A DNA stretch of 64,000 nucleotides. Origin: Bacteroidales bacterium (lineage in GTDB: Bacteria > Bacteroidota > Bacteroidia > Bacteroidales > GCA-2748055). The position numbers and the translations under genes were made by a program. The number at the start of each line of letters is the position of its first letter. Within the stretch, counting starts at the first letter, position 1. Positions 37,188 through 46,607 of this stretch are shown here, one piece after another. The stretch covers positions 62,001 through 126,000 of the forward strand of contig JAIPBT010000003.1 in assembly GCA_021738565.1 (NCBI GenBank), in the 5' to 3' direction. Under the pieces are notes generated by a model. That model made no database searches. It saw only the letters and a list, made by a program, of their open reading frames with translations, and was not told the DNA's origin.

Positions 37188-38447
37188 ATGTCATTTGCAG
37201 AAAGATACCTGCAAAAACATGCGGTCCGTGAAAAACTGATCAACGATAAACCAGCAGACGGACTGTGTGCGATAATAACAATACCCGCCTACAACGAAAC
37301 GGATCTTGTTCATTGCCTTGATTCACTTTATAAGTTGTCACCGGCTTCCTGTCCGGCCGAAGTTCTTGTCCTGATTAACATACATGAAAATGCACCGGCA
37401 GATGAAAAAAAACGCAACCGGAAAATTTATGAGGATGCACTTTCATGGTCAGTTTCTCACCAGAGAAAGGATCTAAGATTCCATGTCCTTTTTGAAAACA
37501 GCTTACCCGAAAAAGAATTTGGCGCCGGGCTGGCAAGGAAAATCGCAATGGATGAAGCCATAAGGAGATTCGACGCACTGAACAGGGAGGCCGGGATCAT
37601 ACTTTCCCTGGATGCGGATGCTGTTGTAGATCCCAATTACCTGAATGAGGTTACAGGCATGTTCAATGAATACGATCGTATGGATGGATGTACCATCGAT
37701 TTTGAACATCCGATCGAAGGAGATCAGTTTCCCGATGAGGTATATAATGCAATCGTGAATTATGAACTACACCTTCGCTATTACCTTCGGGCCGTAAGAT
37801 TTTCAGGATACCCCTATGCTTTCCATACCATAGGCTCGTGTTTTTCCGTAAAAGCCCTGTGCTATTGCAATGAAGGAGGCATGAGCAGGCGACAGGCCGG
37901 TGAAGATTTCTATTTTATACAAAAGGTTGCATCCAACGGAAGATTCAGGGAATGCAGATCCACAAAAGTATATCCATCACCAAGGCCATCAGACAGGGTT
38001 CTCTTCGGTACGGGGCCTTCTGTAAAAAGGCAAATCGATGAGCCAGGCGACCTGTTCATGACCTACAATCCCAACCTGTTTGTGCATTTGAAAAAAATTT
38101 TCGAAATTAAAGATGAAATGTACCACAGCAAAGGCACTGCATCGGTGCTGAATAAGGTGCATCCATATTTGGGGGCATACCTTGATGAAACTGACTTTCC
38201 CAACAGTCTGAATGTAATTCTTAAAAATACAGCGTCAATAGAAACCTTTCGCAAACGCTTCTACAAGAAGTTCAATATGCTTTGGATCTTAAAATACCTG
38301 CATTCTGCCGAATCAGCCGGCACCCGGAAGGTCACCATAGAACGTGCGGCTAAAAAAATGCTTTCTCTTACGGGAATTGACATCAATACAACCAATAAGA
38401 AAGAACTTTTGAAGGTTTACAGGGAATACGGTATTCCAATTGTCTGA
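37188..38447 (+). CDS. Family 2-like glycosyltransferase
   Basis: 419 residues, GT-A fold: opening IITIPAYNETDLVHCLDSL, then LSLDADAVVDPNYL with the metal-binding DAD, and AGEDFYFIQKV, in which ED could be the catalytic acid pair. No membrane segments seen. Acceptor and sugar are unknown. ATG 37188 follows the OmpH-like stop by 6 nt; another ATG at 37184 is out of frame. Confidence 0.84.
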   Translation: MSFAERYLQKHAVREKLINDKPADGLCAIITIPAYNETDLVHCLDSLYKLSPASCPAEVLVLINIHENAPADEKKRNRKIYEDALSWSVSHQRKDLRFHVLFENSLPEKEFGAGLARKIAMDEAIRRFDALNREAGIILSLDADAVVDPNYLNEVTGMFNEYDRMDGCTIDFEHPIEGDQFPDEVYNAIVNYELHLRYYLRAVRFSGYPYAFHTIGSCFSVKALCYCNEGGMSRRQAGEDFYFIQKVASNGRFRECRSTKVYPSPRPSDRVLFGTGPSVKRQIDEPGDLFMTYNPNLFVHLKKIFEIKDEMYHSKGTASVLNKVHPYLGAYLDETDFPNSLNVILKNTASIETFRKRFYKKFNMLWILKYLHSAESAGTRKVTIERAAKKMLSLTGIDINTTNKKELLKVYREYGIPIV

Positions 38448-38522
38448 TCTGCTTTGGTTACCGAACAAATGTCATTGTTGCAGTGTGTTGTACAATATCT
38501 TTTCCATCCCTGTTTAAGCCAT

Positions 38523-38530
38523 TATATTTG
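38523..38530 (+). promoter_or_regulatory. -7 box for pruA (TATATTTG)
   Basis: Exact TAnnTTTG about 90 nt upstream of the pruA ATG, with a T-rich -33 region. Confidence 0.55.
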
Positions 38531-38621
38531 CACTCAATGCGTGAATGCCGGTAACAAGGTTCGTTCTGTTTTTAGCATTCGCAACGAATTTGAAATTATT
38601 ATTCAATAAAACCATTGAACA

Positions 38622-40253
38622 ATGCCCAAAGGAATTTTCAAAGTACCGCAAATCAGTAATGAGCCGGTTAAAAGTTATGCCCCCGGGAGCCCTGAGAGAT
38701 CATGGCTGAAAAAAGAGATTGAAAAAATGAGGTCCGAGGTGATCGACATACCGATGATCATAGATGGCCAGGAGGTACGAACGGATAATACCGTATCCAT
38801 CCACCCACCGCACGAGAGAAAACACCTGCTCGGGCATTACCACAAAGGTGATGCAAGTCATGTTCAAATGGCCATTAAAGCCGCATTGAAAGCAAGAAAA
38901 AAATGGGCAAATCTCTCCTGGGAGCACCGTGCATCGATCTTTCTGAAAGCTGCTTCCCTGCTCGCAGGTCCTTACAGGATGAAACTCAATGCAGCAACGA
39001 TGCTGGCACAGTCAAAAAGTGTCTTTCAGGCTGAAATTGACAGTGCTGGCGAGCTCATTGATTTTTTCAGGTTCAACGTGAAATATATGACCGAAATCTA
39101 TGACCAGCAGCCCAATTCCCCAAATACAATATGGGACCGTGTGGAATATCGCCCGCTTGAGGGATTTGTGTTTGCACTTACCCCTTTCAATTTTACCTCC
39201 ATTGCCGGCAACCTTCCTTCCTCCCCCGCCCTCATGGGAAATACGGTTGTCTGGAAATGTTCCAATACGCAGGTCTATTCTGCAAAGGTGATCATGGACA
39301 TCTTCAGGGAGGCCGGGGTACCTGACGGTGTAATCAACCTCGTATTTGTTTCCGGTCCTGTTGCAGGTAACGAAATTTTTTCACACAAAGATTTTACGGG
39401 AATTCACTTTACAGGATCAACTGAAGTGTTCCAGAACATTTGGAAAACAATCGGAACCAACATTCATAATTACAGGTCATATCCACGGATCGTAGGCGAA
39501 ACCGGAGGGAAAGACTTTGTTTTTGCAGATCCCACTGCCAATACGGATCACCTCGTAGTTGCTCTCGTTAGAGGTGCCTTTGAGTACCAGGGTCAAAAAT
39601 GCTCTGCCGCATCCAGGGCATACGTTCCCCGTAGTCTGTGGCCTGAAGTCAGATCAAAACTTGAAGACATGGTCAATGGCATTAAAATGGGTCCGCCTGA
39701 AGACTTCTCCAATTTCTTCAACGCAGTGATCGATGAACCCTCTTTTGATAAACTCGCAGGTTTTATTGACAGGGCAAAAACTGATAAAGAGGCCGAAGTT
39801 ATCATTGGAGGCGATTACGACAAATCCGAAGGATTCTTTATTGAACCTACCGTTATCCTTGCATCGGACCCGAAATACATTACAATGGAAGAAGAGCTGT
39901 TCGGTCCTGTTCTTACCTTGTATGTGTATGAAGATGAAAAAATCGACGAGACCCTTAAGGTCCTGAATGAAACATCCAATTATGCGCTCACAGGTGCGAT
40001 CTTTTCAACCGACAGGTACAACATTGAGAGGCTGTCGAAAGCCCTGGTTGACTGTGCAGGCAACTTCTACATCAATGACAAGCCTACGGGAGCTGTTGTC
40101 GGACAACAACCATTTGGCGGAGCCCGTGGCTCGGGAACCAACGACAAGGCGGGATCCTACCTGAACCTCCTGCGCTGGGTTTCGGCAAGGTCCATTAAGG
40201 AAGAATTTGTACCTCCTGTCGACTATAGGTATCCATTCATGGATGAAGTATAA
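38622..40253 (+). CDS. pruA: L-glutamate gamma-semialdehyde (P5C) dehydrogenase
   Basis: Oxidises glutamate semialdehyde to glutamate in proline and arginine breakdown. 543 residues, the length of the ALDH4 class. Seen: LTPFNFTSIAGNLP, FTGSTEVF, GETGGKDFVF with catalytic Glu, FEYQGQKCSAASRAY with the nucleophilic Cys, and the C-terminal PFGGARGSGTNDKAG. Start ATG 38622 (MPKGIFKVPQ). Produces the substrate of gdhA at the other end of the window, a pathway link only. Confidence 0.95.
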   Translation: MPKGIFKVPQISNEPVKSYAPGSPERSWLKKEIEKMRSEVIDIPMIIDGQEVRTDNTVSIHPPHERKHLLGHYHKGDASHVQMAIKAALKARKKWANLSWEHRASIFLKAASLLAGPYRMKLNAATMLAQSKSVFQAEIDSAGELIDFFRFNVKYMTEIYDQQPNSPNTIWDRVEYRPLEGFVFALTPFNFTSIAGNLPSSPALMGNTVVWKCSNTQVYSAKVIMDIFREAGVPDGVINLVFVSGPVAGNEIFSHKDFTGIHFTGSTEVFQNIWKTIGTNIHNYRSYPRIVGETGGKDFVFADPTANTDHLVVALVRGAFEYQGQKCSAASRAYVPRSLWPEVRSKLEDMVNGIKMGPPEDFSNFFNAVIDEPSFDKLAGFIDRAKTDKEAEVIIGGDYDKSEGFFIEPTVILASDPKYITMEEELFGPVLTLYVYEDEKIDETLKVLNETSNYALTGAIFSTDRYNIERLSKALVDCAGNFYINDKPTGAVVGQQPFGGARGSGTNDKAGSYLNLLRWVSARSIKEEFVPPVDYRYPFMDEV

Positions 40254-40380
40254 ATAGTGTCTGTCCATAAAGTCTGAAAGAAAACTCGCCATATTGCCTG
40301 AGGCTGCATTCATGGAAGATAATAAAATGATCTTCAATACAGCTTCAATTTTTATTCCCGGCAAAGGCCACCGGACTTTG
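40254..40380 (-). repeat. Palindromic element, degenerate copy D
   Basis: The end 40254-40277 matches the mutY-borne copy at 21 of 24 positions (ATAGTGTCTGTCCATAAAG...). The other end, CACCGGACT at 40369-40377, matches that copy's opposite terminus. Interior is unrelated. It begins immediately after the pruA stop codon. Confidence 0.55.
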
Positions 40381-40444
40381 TTTTTTTGTTGAAAACTCCT
40401 GGTGCATCACAGCCGGATATTCACTATTTTTAAACGAAAGAAAA

Positions 40445-40478
40445 GAACATGATATTTATTAATCATAACATCACAAAA
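40445..40478. repeat. 34-bp dispersed motif, copy 2
   Basis: 30 of 34 positions identical to 36313-36346, in the same orientation, about 65 bp upstream of the FtsB-like gene. Confidence 0.6.
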
Positions 40479-40542
40479 TGACATGATCAAAAAAAATCAT
40501 GTGAGAACGCAGTGGTTACATACATTCTAAAATTTTAAACTC

Positions 40543-40842
40543 TTGAAAAAGCTTTTTAAAACCATATGGCCTTACCTGAAAAATAAGTATGTACTGACAA
40601 TCGGTGCGTTCATTGTTTGGATACTTTTTTTTAGTCAGTATAACCTGCTGGACCGCATTCACATGGCAAAAAGCCTACGGCAACTCAAAGATGAAAAGCA
40701 ATACTACAAGGAGCAGATCAAAAGGGATTCAACCAGACTTTATGAATTGACAACCAATGATGAAAACCTGGAAAAATTTGCCCGTGAGCAGTATTATATG
40801 AAAAAGAAGAATGAGGATCTTTTTGTGATCATTGAAGAGTAG
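40543..40842 (+). CDS. FtsB/DivIC-like septum formation initiator
   Basis: 99 residues: a short cytoplasmic stretch, one membrane helix (VLTIGAFIVWILFF), then a periplasmic coiled coil (SLRQLKDEKQYYKEQIK) ending AREQYYMKKKNEDLFVI, typical of DivIC/FtsB division proteins that bridge FtsL and FtsQ. The start codon is TTG 40543 (MKKLFKTIWP): an in-frame TAA sits at 40528-40530 and no ATG lies between. Single gene converging on a flavin reductase. Confidence 0.86.
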   Translation: MKKLFKTIWPYLKNKYVLTIGAFIVWILFFSQYNLLDRIHMAKSLRQLKDEKQYYKEQIKRDSTRLYELTTNDENLEKFAREQYYMKKKNEDLFVIIEE

Positions 40843-40844
40843 GT

Positions 40845-41354
40845 TCAGCCTTCGCTCTCCCATACATTGATGATCTCTCCGTAATAGAACCTGTGATAAT
40901 CTTCTTTGGGGTAATTTTTTCTGGCTATTTCAGGTCGCACGAAATTCTCCGGCACCATATCATCCTGGTATATTTTCCTGCATTCCATAACGAGCCTGGC
41001 CTGTTGAAAATAGATATTTCCCGTTTTAGTTTCAAGGGGGATCAAACCGGTTTCCTGTATCTTGTCATGATCCCTGCCTGACTTGGTACCGCAATACTTC
41101 AGAATACCCCTGTATTGTTCCGTGAAGAAACTTAATGTATAAAAATCGTATCGATTGGCAAAATCAAAAGTGTGGCGCTGTGGCCTGATATAACAGATGG
41201 CCACGGGCAAATTCCACATGATACCAAGGTGTCCCCAGCTTGCAGTCATGGTATTCACATCTCCCGCCTTGCCGGCAGTGATGAGCATCCAGTCCTTATC
41301 GATCAGCCGGAAGACATTTTCATCTATTTCGTAGGGTGAGATTTTCCTGAACAT
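40845..41354 (-). CDS. Flavin reductase-like FMN-binding protein
   Basis: 169 residues of the flavin reductase split-barrel family: MTASWGHLGIMWNLPVAICYI is represented by its parts TASWGHLG and PVAICYIRP, which bind FMN. Resembles the NADH:flavin oxidoreductase DIM6/NTAB group common in anaerobes. Partner unknown. Stop is 2 bp from the convergent FtsB-like stop; lnt ends 7 bp upstream of its start, so the two may be cotranscribed. Confidence 0.85.
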   Translation of the reverse strand: MFRKISPYEIDENVFRLIDKDWMLITAGKAGDVNTMTASWGHLGIMWNLPVAICYIRPQRHTFDFANRYDFYTLSFFTEQYRGILKYCGTKSGRDHDKIQETGLIPLETKTGNIYFQQARLVMECRKIYQDDMVPENFVRPEIARKNYPKEDYHRFYYGEIINVWESEG

Positions 41355-41361
41355 AACTTTG

Positions 41362-43008
41362 CTATTTTTTCCTGTTTTTACCTGATTTCTTGCTTTTGTT
41401 AAACGCTTTATTCAGGGCATTTTTCCTGACAAAGGCATACAGTACCAGCAATACAGAGAGAAAAGCCGATATCCTTCCTATGTAATCGCCATATCTGACA
41501 TAAAAGGTAAGGTGGTCATTTGCATTCAGCATCCCCGAGATCGCTGTTCTTTCCCACCAGCCGGTCCTGGTGATTTCTTCTCCCCTTTGATTTATCAGGC
41601 TGCTGATCCCTGTATTGGCTGACCTGGCAATGCTTCTCCTTGTTTCAATGGCCCGTAAATGTGCATAGCTGTTGTGCTGGCGGTGTCCTGGAGTATCCTT
41701 CCACCAACCATCATTGGTAATGATGATAATGAACTCAGCGCCTTTATCCTTGATGTAATCGGTGACATATTCCCCGAATACCGATTCCCAGCAGATTACA
41801 GGCGCAACTTTAAGTCCATCCTGCGGTGAGACAAACACGCTTCTTTCTTCCTGGGTCCCGTGACTCCTCGTTATTCCTCCAAGATCCACGGCGAGTTTTC
41901 GCATAAGCTCAAACCTGTTAAATGCAGGCATCCATTCAGCGCCTGTAACAAGCAATGACTTATGATACATCTGTATTTTACCTGAATTGTCGATCTGCAA
42001 GGCTGAATTAAAACTGTCGTAATAAAATTCCCCGCTACCAATCTTTTTGGCCGTAGGCGAGAGGGAATCATCGGGATCATATCTTTTAAAGGTCATGGCT
42101 CCTATAATAAATTTTGCGTCAGGATATCTTTTGACAAACTGTTTGAGCCTGTTGATCTCAGGATGAACGTTAATTGTGTGGTGCCAGACCGAATTATTAA
42201 TGAAGGTTTCAGGGGCAACAATATAATCTGTATTCGCAGAGACAACACTGTCGGCTAAATTCAGCAGGCGGTCTGTCTGCTCAGATTGTGGAAGAACAAC
42301 AAATTTTTGCCATGGATCAATATTGGGCTGAAGTACGGCGAAATCATAGGGTTTGTATTCTTCCTCGTAGGTATAGAACCTGACCAGCGAAATGATGACC
42401 GGTATCAGTATGACCCCAAAAACCAGGCTCAACCTGCCCTTCCACCTGTTAAAGTTAGAATGCCGCAGCATTACCAACAGAAGTCTGAATATCAATACAT
42501 TGACTACCAGTACCCAGAGTGTTCCCCCCAATGTACCGGTGATCTCATACCATTGAACAAACTGGATGTCATTGGCAAAAGCATTGCCCAGAAGTATCCA
42601 TGGAAAGGTTACCTGTACATTCAGGAACAGGTATTCAAATGAGATCCACAACACGATCAGGGACAGGTAACCCAACCTTGGTCCCGCATGCCTTTTCACG
42701 TAATGAAAAAGCAGGAATGGAGCGGTCATATAGGTTGTGTTAACAACAAGTGCAGCTATAATACCTATAAAGACAGAATTCTTAACCCACCAAACGGTCA
42801 GTAAATTGAAAATCATGAAAACAAGCACAGGATACCAGAAAAATTTCACGGAAGGGCCCTTTGACCTTGTCCCGGAACAGTCCTCTTCTACCCATAATAG
42901 CGGCACCAGCGCAATAAACATAATGAATCCTGTTCCCCACTGGAAATATGCCGGGGCCAGGAGTAACCCGCTCAGGACAGCCATTAAGATCCTTGTAATT
43001 CTTTTCAT
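41362..43008 (-). CDS. lnt: Apolipoprotein N-acyltransferase
   Basis: Adds the third acyl chain to lipoproteins at the inner membrane. 548 residues: six or so membrane helices in ~1-225, then a nitrilase-like periplasmic domain with catalytic Glu (IVAPETF, ~263), Lys (MYHKSLL, ~348) and Cys (VICWESVFGE, ~403), and a final helix. ATG 43008 (MKRITRILMA) is preferred over an open frame to 43128 because a TATCTTTG box at 43026-43033 lies just upstream. Confidence 0.93.
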   Translation of the reverse strand: MKRITRILMAVLSGLLLAPAYFQWGTGFIMFIALVPLLWVEEDCSGTRSKGPSVKFFWYPVLVFMIFNLLTVWWVKNSVFIGIIAALVVNTTYMTAPFLLFHYVKRHAGPRLGYLSLIVLWISFEYLFLNVQVTFPWILLGNAFANDIQFVQWYEITGTLGGTLWVLVVNVLIFRLLLVMLRHSNFNRWKGRLSLVFGVILIPVIISLVRFYTYEEEYKPYDFAVLQPNIDPWQKFVVLPQSEQTDRLLNLADSVVSANTDYIVAPETFINNSVWHHTINVHPEINRLKQFVKRYPDAKFIIGAMTFKRYDPDDSLSPTAKKIGSGEFYYDSFNSALQIDNSGKIQMYHKSLLVTGAEWMPAFNRFELMRKLAVDLGGITRSHGTQEERSVFVSPQDGLKVAPVICWESVFGEYVTDYIKDKGAEFIIIITNDGWWKDTPGHRQHNSYAHLRAIETRRSIARSANTGISSLINQRGEEITRTGWWERTAISGMLNANDHLTFYVRYGDYIGRISAFLSVLLVLYAFVRKNALNKAFNKSKKSGKNRKK

Positions 43009-43025
43009 ATACCTGTCAAAAAGAA

Positions 43026-43033
43026 CAAAGATA
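43026..43033 (-). promoter_or_regulatory. -7 box for lnt (TATCTTTG)
   Basis: Exact TAnnTTTG on the minus strand, 17 nt before the lnt ATG; rules against the longer reading frame. Confidence 0.6.
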
Positions 43034-43199
43034 AACGAAAATAGAAAAGTGGGTGCATCGGCACAATTATTAACCATTGAACAGGCAAAGAAGCAGATCT
43101 TAAACGTACCTGCCTGTTTTAAAAACAAAATATTGGCTGTACAATACTTTCTGAATGGATGTATTTTTCTCAGGCGAATGGTGTATCTTTATCTCTGTT

Positions 43200-45023
43200 A
43201 TGGCAACCAGGGGAAAACTGATAGAAACCGATGAACTGGTAAAGGCTGCCAAACTAAACAGGTTTGCAGGTTCCAGTGTGGCAAAGGTCATGATGACTTT
43301 GCTGCGGATCAACAAGATCAACAAACTTTACGAAGAAATAAGTTCGCGCCAGGGTATGGCATTCATTGAAGAACTGATTCAAAAACTCGAGATCGAATAT
43401 GAGGTCAGGGAGGAAGAATTGCAAAGGATACCCAGGGAAGGAGCATTTATAACTGTATCCAACCATCCCTTCGGGGGAATTGACGGAATGCTGCTCGTTA
43501 AGGTGATCGCCGGCATCCGGCCTGATATTAAATTGCTGGCAAATTTCCTGCTGCAGCGTATTGAACCGATTTCTGAATTTTTCCTGTCGGTAAATCCTTT
43601 TGACAACCGCAAAAAAGGAGCATCAAGCATTGCAGGTATCAAAATGGCCATACAGCATATTCAGGAAGGAATGGTGCTCGGACTGTTTCCTGCCGGAGAA
43701 GTCTCCAGTTACAACCAGGATAATTTTGGTAAAACCGACAGGGAATGGCAGATCCCGGCTCTGAAAATGATAAAAAGAGCACAGGTTCCGGTGGTACCGG
43801 TATATTTTGAAGGTACCAACTCAAGGATCTTTCACATACTCGGATTAATACATCCATCGTTAAGGACGGTTAAGCTGCCTTCAGAAATTTTCAACAAACG
43901 TCATAAAAAAATCCGCATCAGGATCGGTCATCCGATCAGCGTTGAAGATCAAAATGAATTCACTGACCTGGCACGCTACGGCAGGTACCTCCGCGCAAAA
44001 ACCTATGCCCTTGGGTCAGCACTGGAGGTGAAAAGGTTTTTTCTGCCCCGGTTTAAAAGGGTTCAGCAGCCCGAGCCCATTGCACAGCCTGTACCCCATG
44101 AAAAGATCATCAGCGAGATCAATGCCCTGAAGGAACAACAAGAAGCCCTGCTTTTTTCAAATGGCAGTTACGAAGTGTATTGCACATCTTCAATTATGAT
44201 ACCCGAGATCATATATGAAATTGGCAGGCTCAGGGAATTAACTTTCAGGGCAGTCGGTGAAGGAACCAACCGTTCCATGGACCTGGATGAATATGACCTC
44301 TATTACAATCAGCTTTTTGTATGGGATAACGAAGCCCAAAAAATCGTAGGTGCCTACCGGATCGGTATCGGGGATGATATCTTAGAGAGATTTGGAATCC
44401 GGGGCTTCTATATTCAAAGCCTGTTCCGGATCAGCAGGGGATTCAGAAAGATCTTAAGGCAATCCGTGGAACTGGGCAGGTCCTTTGTAATTGAAGAGTA
44501 CCAGAAAAAACCAATGCCATTGTTCCTTCTCTGGAAAGGCATCCTCTATTTCCTGATAAAAAACGATGAACACAGGTACCTGATCGGCCCGGTAAGTATC
44601 AGCAGCAAGTTCTCGGAATTCTCAAAATCTATGATCATAAACTTCATCAAAAAGTACTTTTACAACCGGGAACTTGCAAAATATATCAGGCCCAGGGTAA
44701 GATACAATGTTCCGGGTTACAATCTGGATGAAGAGATCATCTTTGAAAGCGCGGATAGCTTGCAGAAATTTGACAAGTTCATTGATGATGTGGAAACCTC
44801 CGGTTATAAAATGCCTGTGTTATTAAAAAGATATCTTAAACTAAACGGTCGAATCATTGGATTCAACGTGGATCCGAAATTCAACAATTCACTGGATGGA
44901 TTGCTGATCCTTGACCTTTTCGATGTCCCTGTGGAAACAATCGCATCACTGTCGAAGGAACTCAATGACGAAACCATCCTTGAAAGGTTTGAGATCGGCA
45001 AACTAACAAAGGGACACTTCTGA
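43200..45023 (+). CDS. Fused PlsC-type / OlsB-like acyltransferase (aminolipid synthesis)
   Basis: 607 residues. The N-terminal half (~60-290) is a PlsC-type acyltransferase with NHPFGGIDG near 87 and LFPAGEVSS near 163. The C-terminal half (~320-607) resembles the GNAT-like N-acyltransferase of ornithine or glycine lipid synthesis (ELTFRAVGEGTNRS, MDLDEYDLYYNQLFVWD, YRIGIGDDIL). This matches the bifunctional OlsF type, which N-acylates an amino acid then O-acylates the product. Whether the amino acid is ornithine, glycine or another cannot be read here. Start ATG 43200 (MATRGKLIET); an upstream in-frame ATG 43155 is less likely. Confidence 0.84.
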   Translation: MATRGKLIETDELVKAAKLNRFAGSSVAKVMMTLLRINKINKLYEEISSRQGMAFIEELIQKLEIEYEVREEELQRIPREGAFITVSNHPFGGIDGMLLVKVIAGIRPDIKLLANFLLQRIEPISEFFLSVNPFDNRKKGASSIAGIKMAIQHIQEGMVLGLFPAGEVSSYNQDNFGKTDREWQIPALKMIKRAQVPVVPVYFEGTNSRIFHILGLIHPSLRTVKLPSEIFNKRHKKIRIRIGHPISVEDQNEFTDLARYGRYLRAKTYALGSALEVKRFFLPRFKRVQQPEPIAQPVPHEKIISEINALKEQQEALLFSNGSYEVYCTSSIMIPEIIYEIGRLRELTFRAVGEGTNRSMDLDEYDLYYNQLFVWDNEAQKIVGAYRIGIGDDILERFGIRGFYIQSLFRISRGFRKILRQSVELGRSFVIEEYQKKPMPLFLLWKGILYFLIKNDEHRYLIGPVSISSKFSEFSKSMIINFIKKYFYNRELAKYIRPRVRYNVPGYNLDEEIIFESADSLQKFDKFIDDVETSGYKMPVLLKRYLKLNGRIIGFNVDPKFNNSLDGLLILDLFDVPVETIASLSKELNDETILERFEIGKLTKGHF

Positions 45024-45125
45024 TTGCATCACTGTAACACTGGTGCTTTCAATTGCAAATTAATGCCGTACCTGTCAAAGCATTTGAAGATCCGGACAAA
45101 ACGCGGAGCTTTGGATGCAAATAAA

Positions 45126-46325
45126 TTAATGACCCACCTCGGCCATCACCCGCATAAGGTTCCCGCTCCATATCTTTTTTATCTGGTTCGCGGAGTATCC
45201 CCTTCTTACCAGTTCTGCAGTAATATTTCCAAGCTGTGATACATCAAAACAATCCTCAACTCCGCCACCTCCGTCGAAATCTGTGCCGATACCAACATGA
45301 TTGATCCCGGCCACTTCAACAATATGATCAATGTGGTCGACCACATCCGACACTGTAGCCAGACTGGCCGGAAAATCCCTGTCAACCTTGTACCAATCCT
45401 GAAGAAAAGCCTCCCTGCCCGCCGCATCCAGTTCATAATAATTTCCATGATTCTCATATACTGCTTGTCTTGCCGAATCCCTTTTTGGATTGGGTTCCGG
45501 AGTCTTAACATAGGCGCTGAGGATACACATCTGGATAACCCCTCCGTTCTCCTTTAATTTCAGAAGCATGTCATCACTAAGGTTCCTGGGATGATCGCAA
45601 AGGGCACGGGCACAGGAGTGGGAAGCTATAACAGGTACATCACTCAACTCGATCACCTGGTAGAAGGTCTCATCGGAAGCATGGGAAAGATCTATCATGA
45701 TCCCGAGTTCATTCATGCGTTCAACCACTCTCTTGCCGAACTCTGAAACCCCCCGGTGTTCGGCAGTGTCAGTAGATGAATCACAAATGTCATTGTTATG
45801 CGAATGACAGAGGGTAATGTAGCGCACCCCGGCATTATAGAATGTATCCAGCAAGGAAATGTTTTCCCCGAGCGGATATCCGTTTTCCATTCCTATAAAA
45901 ATTGCCCGCTTCCCAATGTTCTCAAGATACCTGAGATCGGTGGGGTTGGTTGCAATTTCCATATCCCCGGGATATCTTTTTACAAGCGAATGAATTGAAT
46001 CAATAATGTTCATAGCTTCATTACAGGCCTCACTGTTTCCCTCTTCATTCCTTTCAGCCTGGCCAACAAAAGCGGCAAAGAATACACCATCCAGCCCTCC
46101 CTCTTTCATGCGCGGGATATCAAGTTTGCTGCGATGCTCAATGGGATCATGCTTTTTGGAAAAATCAAAACCCTCCCGCATCAACCACAAGGGGGTATCT
46201 ACGTGGCTATCTACAGTTACAGCTTTATCATGGACCCTGGCAGCCTTATTCAGCATCCTCTCTTCAATATTACATCCCGGGATACAAGCCAGTCCCGCCA
46301 GGATAATAAAAATTACGCCTTTCAT
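45126..46325 (-). CDS. M19 membrane dipeptidase-like lipoprotein
   Basis: Zinc dipeptidase cleaving dipeptides, some with D-residues. 399 residues: signal peptide with lipobox IPGC (Cys 18), then VDSHVDTPLWLMREG (HxD ligands), GMENGYPLG, LCHSHNNDICDS, DLSHASDETF, SHSCARAL and GIGTDFDGGGG. All expected metal-ligand segments are present. Probably anchored in the envelope. Single gene; start ATG 46325. Confidence 0.92.
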   Translation of the reverse strand: MKGVIFIILAGLACIPGCNIEERMLNKAARVHDKAVTVDSHVDTPLWLMREGFDFSKKHDPIEHRSKLDIPRMKEGGLDGVFFAAFVGQAERNEEGNSEACNEAMNIIDSIHSLVKRYPGDMEIATNPTDLRYLENIGKRAIFIGMENGYPLGENISLLDTFYNAGVRYITLCHSHNNDICDSSTDTAEHRGVSEFGKRVVERMNELGIMIDLSHASDETFYQVIELSDVPVIASHSCARALCDHPRNLSDDMLLKLKENGGVIQMCILSAYVKTPEPNPKRDSARQAVYENHGNYYELDAAGREAFLQDWYKVDRDFPASLATVSDVVDHIDHIVEVAGINHVGIGTDFDGGGGVEDCFDVSQLGNITAELVRRGYSANQIKKIWSGNLMRVMAEVGH

Positions 46326-46432
46326 TCATTATTCATTTATGTAACCCACAAAAATAATAAAAATGCGGGACCCTTTACCCAATGAATGAGAAATATATAT
46401 TTTAATAGTGAATTATATATATATATTCTTGT

Positions 46433-46600
46433 AACTGGTTAACTGGTTGCTGGTTGCTGGTTACTGGCTTGAACCCTGGCCGTTGGCTTCAATTGTGTTG
46501 CGGTGATGCGGTGATGCGGTGATGCGGTATCTTTAATACTATACAGCCATATCCGTTGATTATATACTGTCGAACCGTCGAACCGTCGAACCGTCGAACT
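46433..46600. repeat. Tandem-word block 1 (7-mers, GGTGATGC x3, GTCGAACC x4)
   Basis: Contains a GGTTxCT-type 7-bp array (46433-46467), GGTGATGC three times (46502-46525) and GTCGAACC three times plus GTCGAACT (46569-46600). The 58-bp segment 46455-46512 recurs exactly at 46630-46687. Confidence 0.85.
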
Positions 46601-46607
46601 GATTTTG

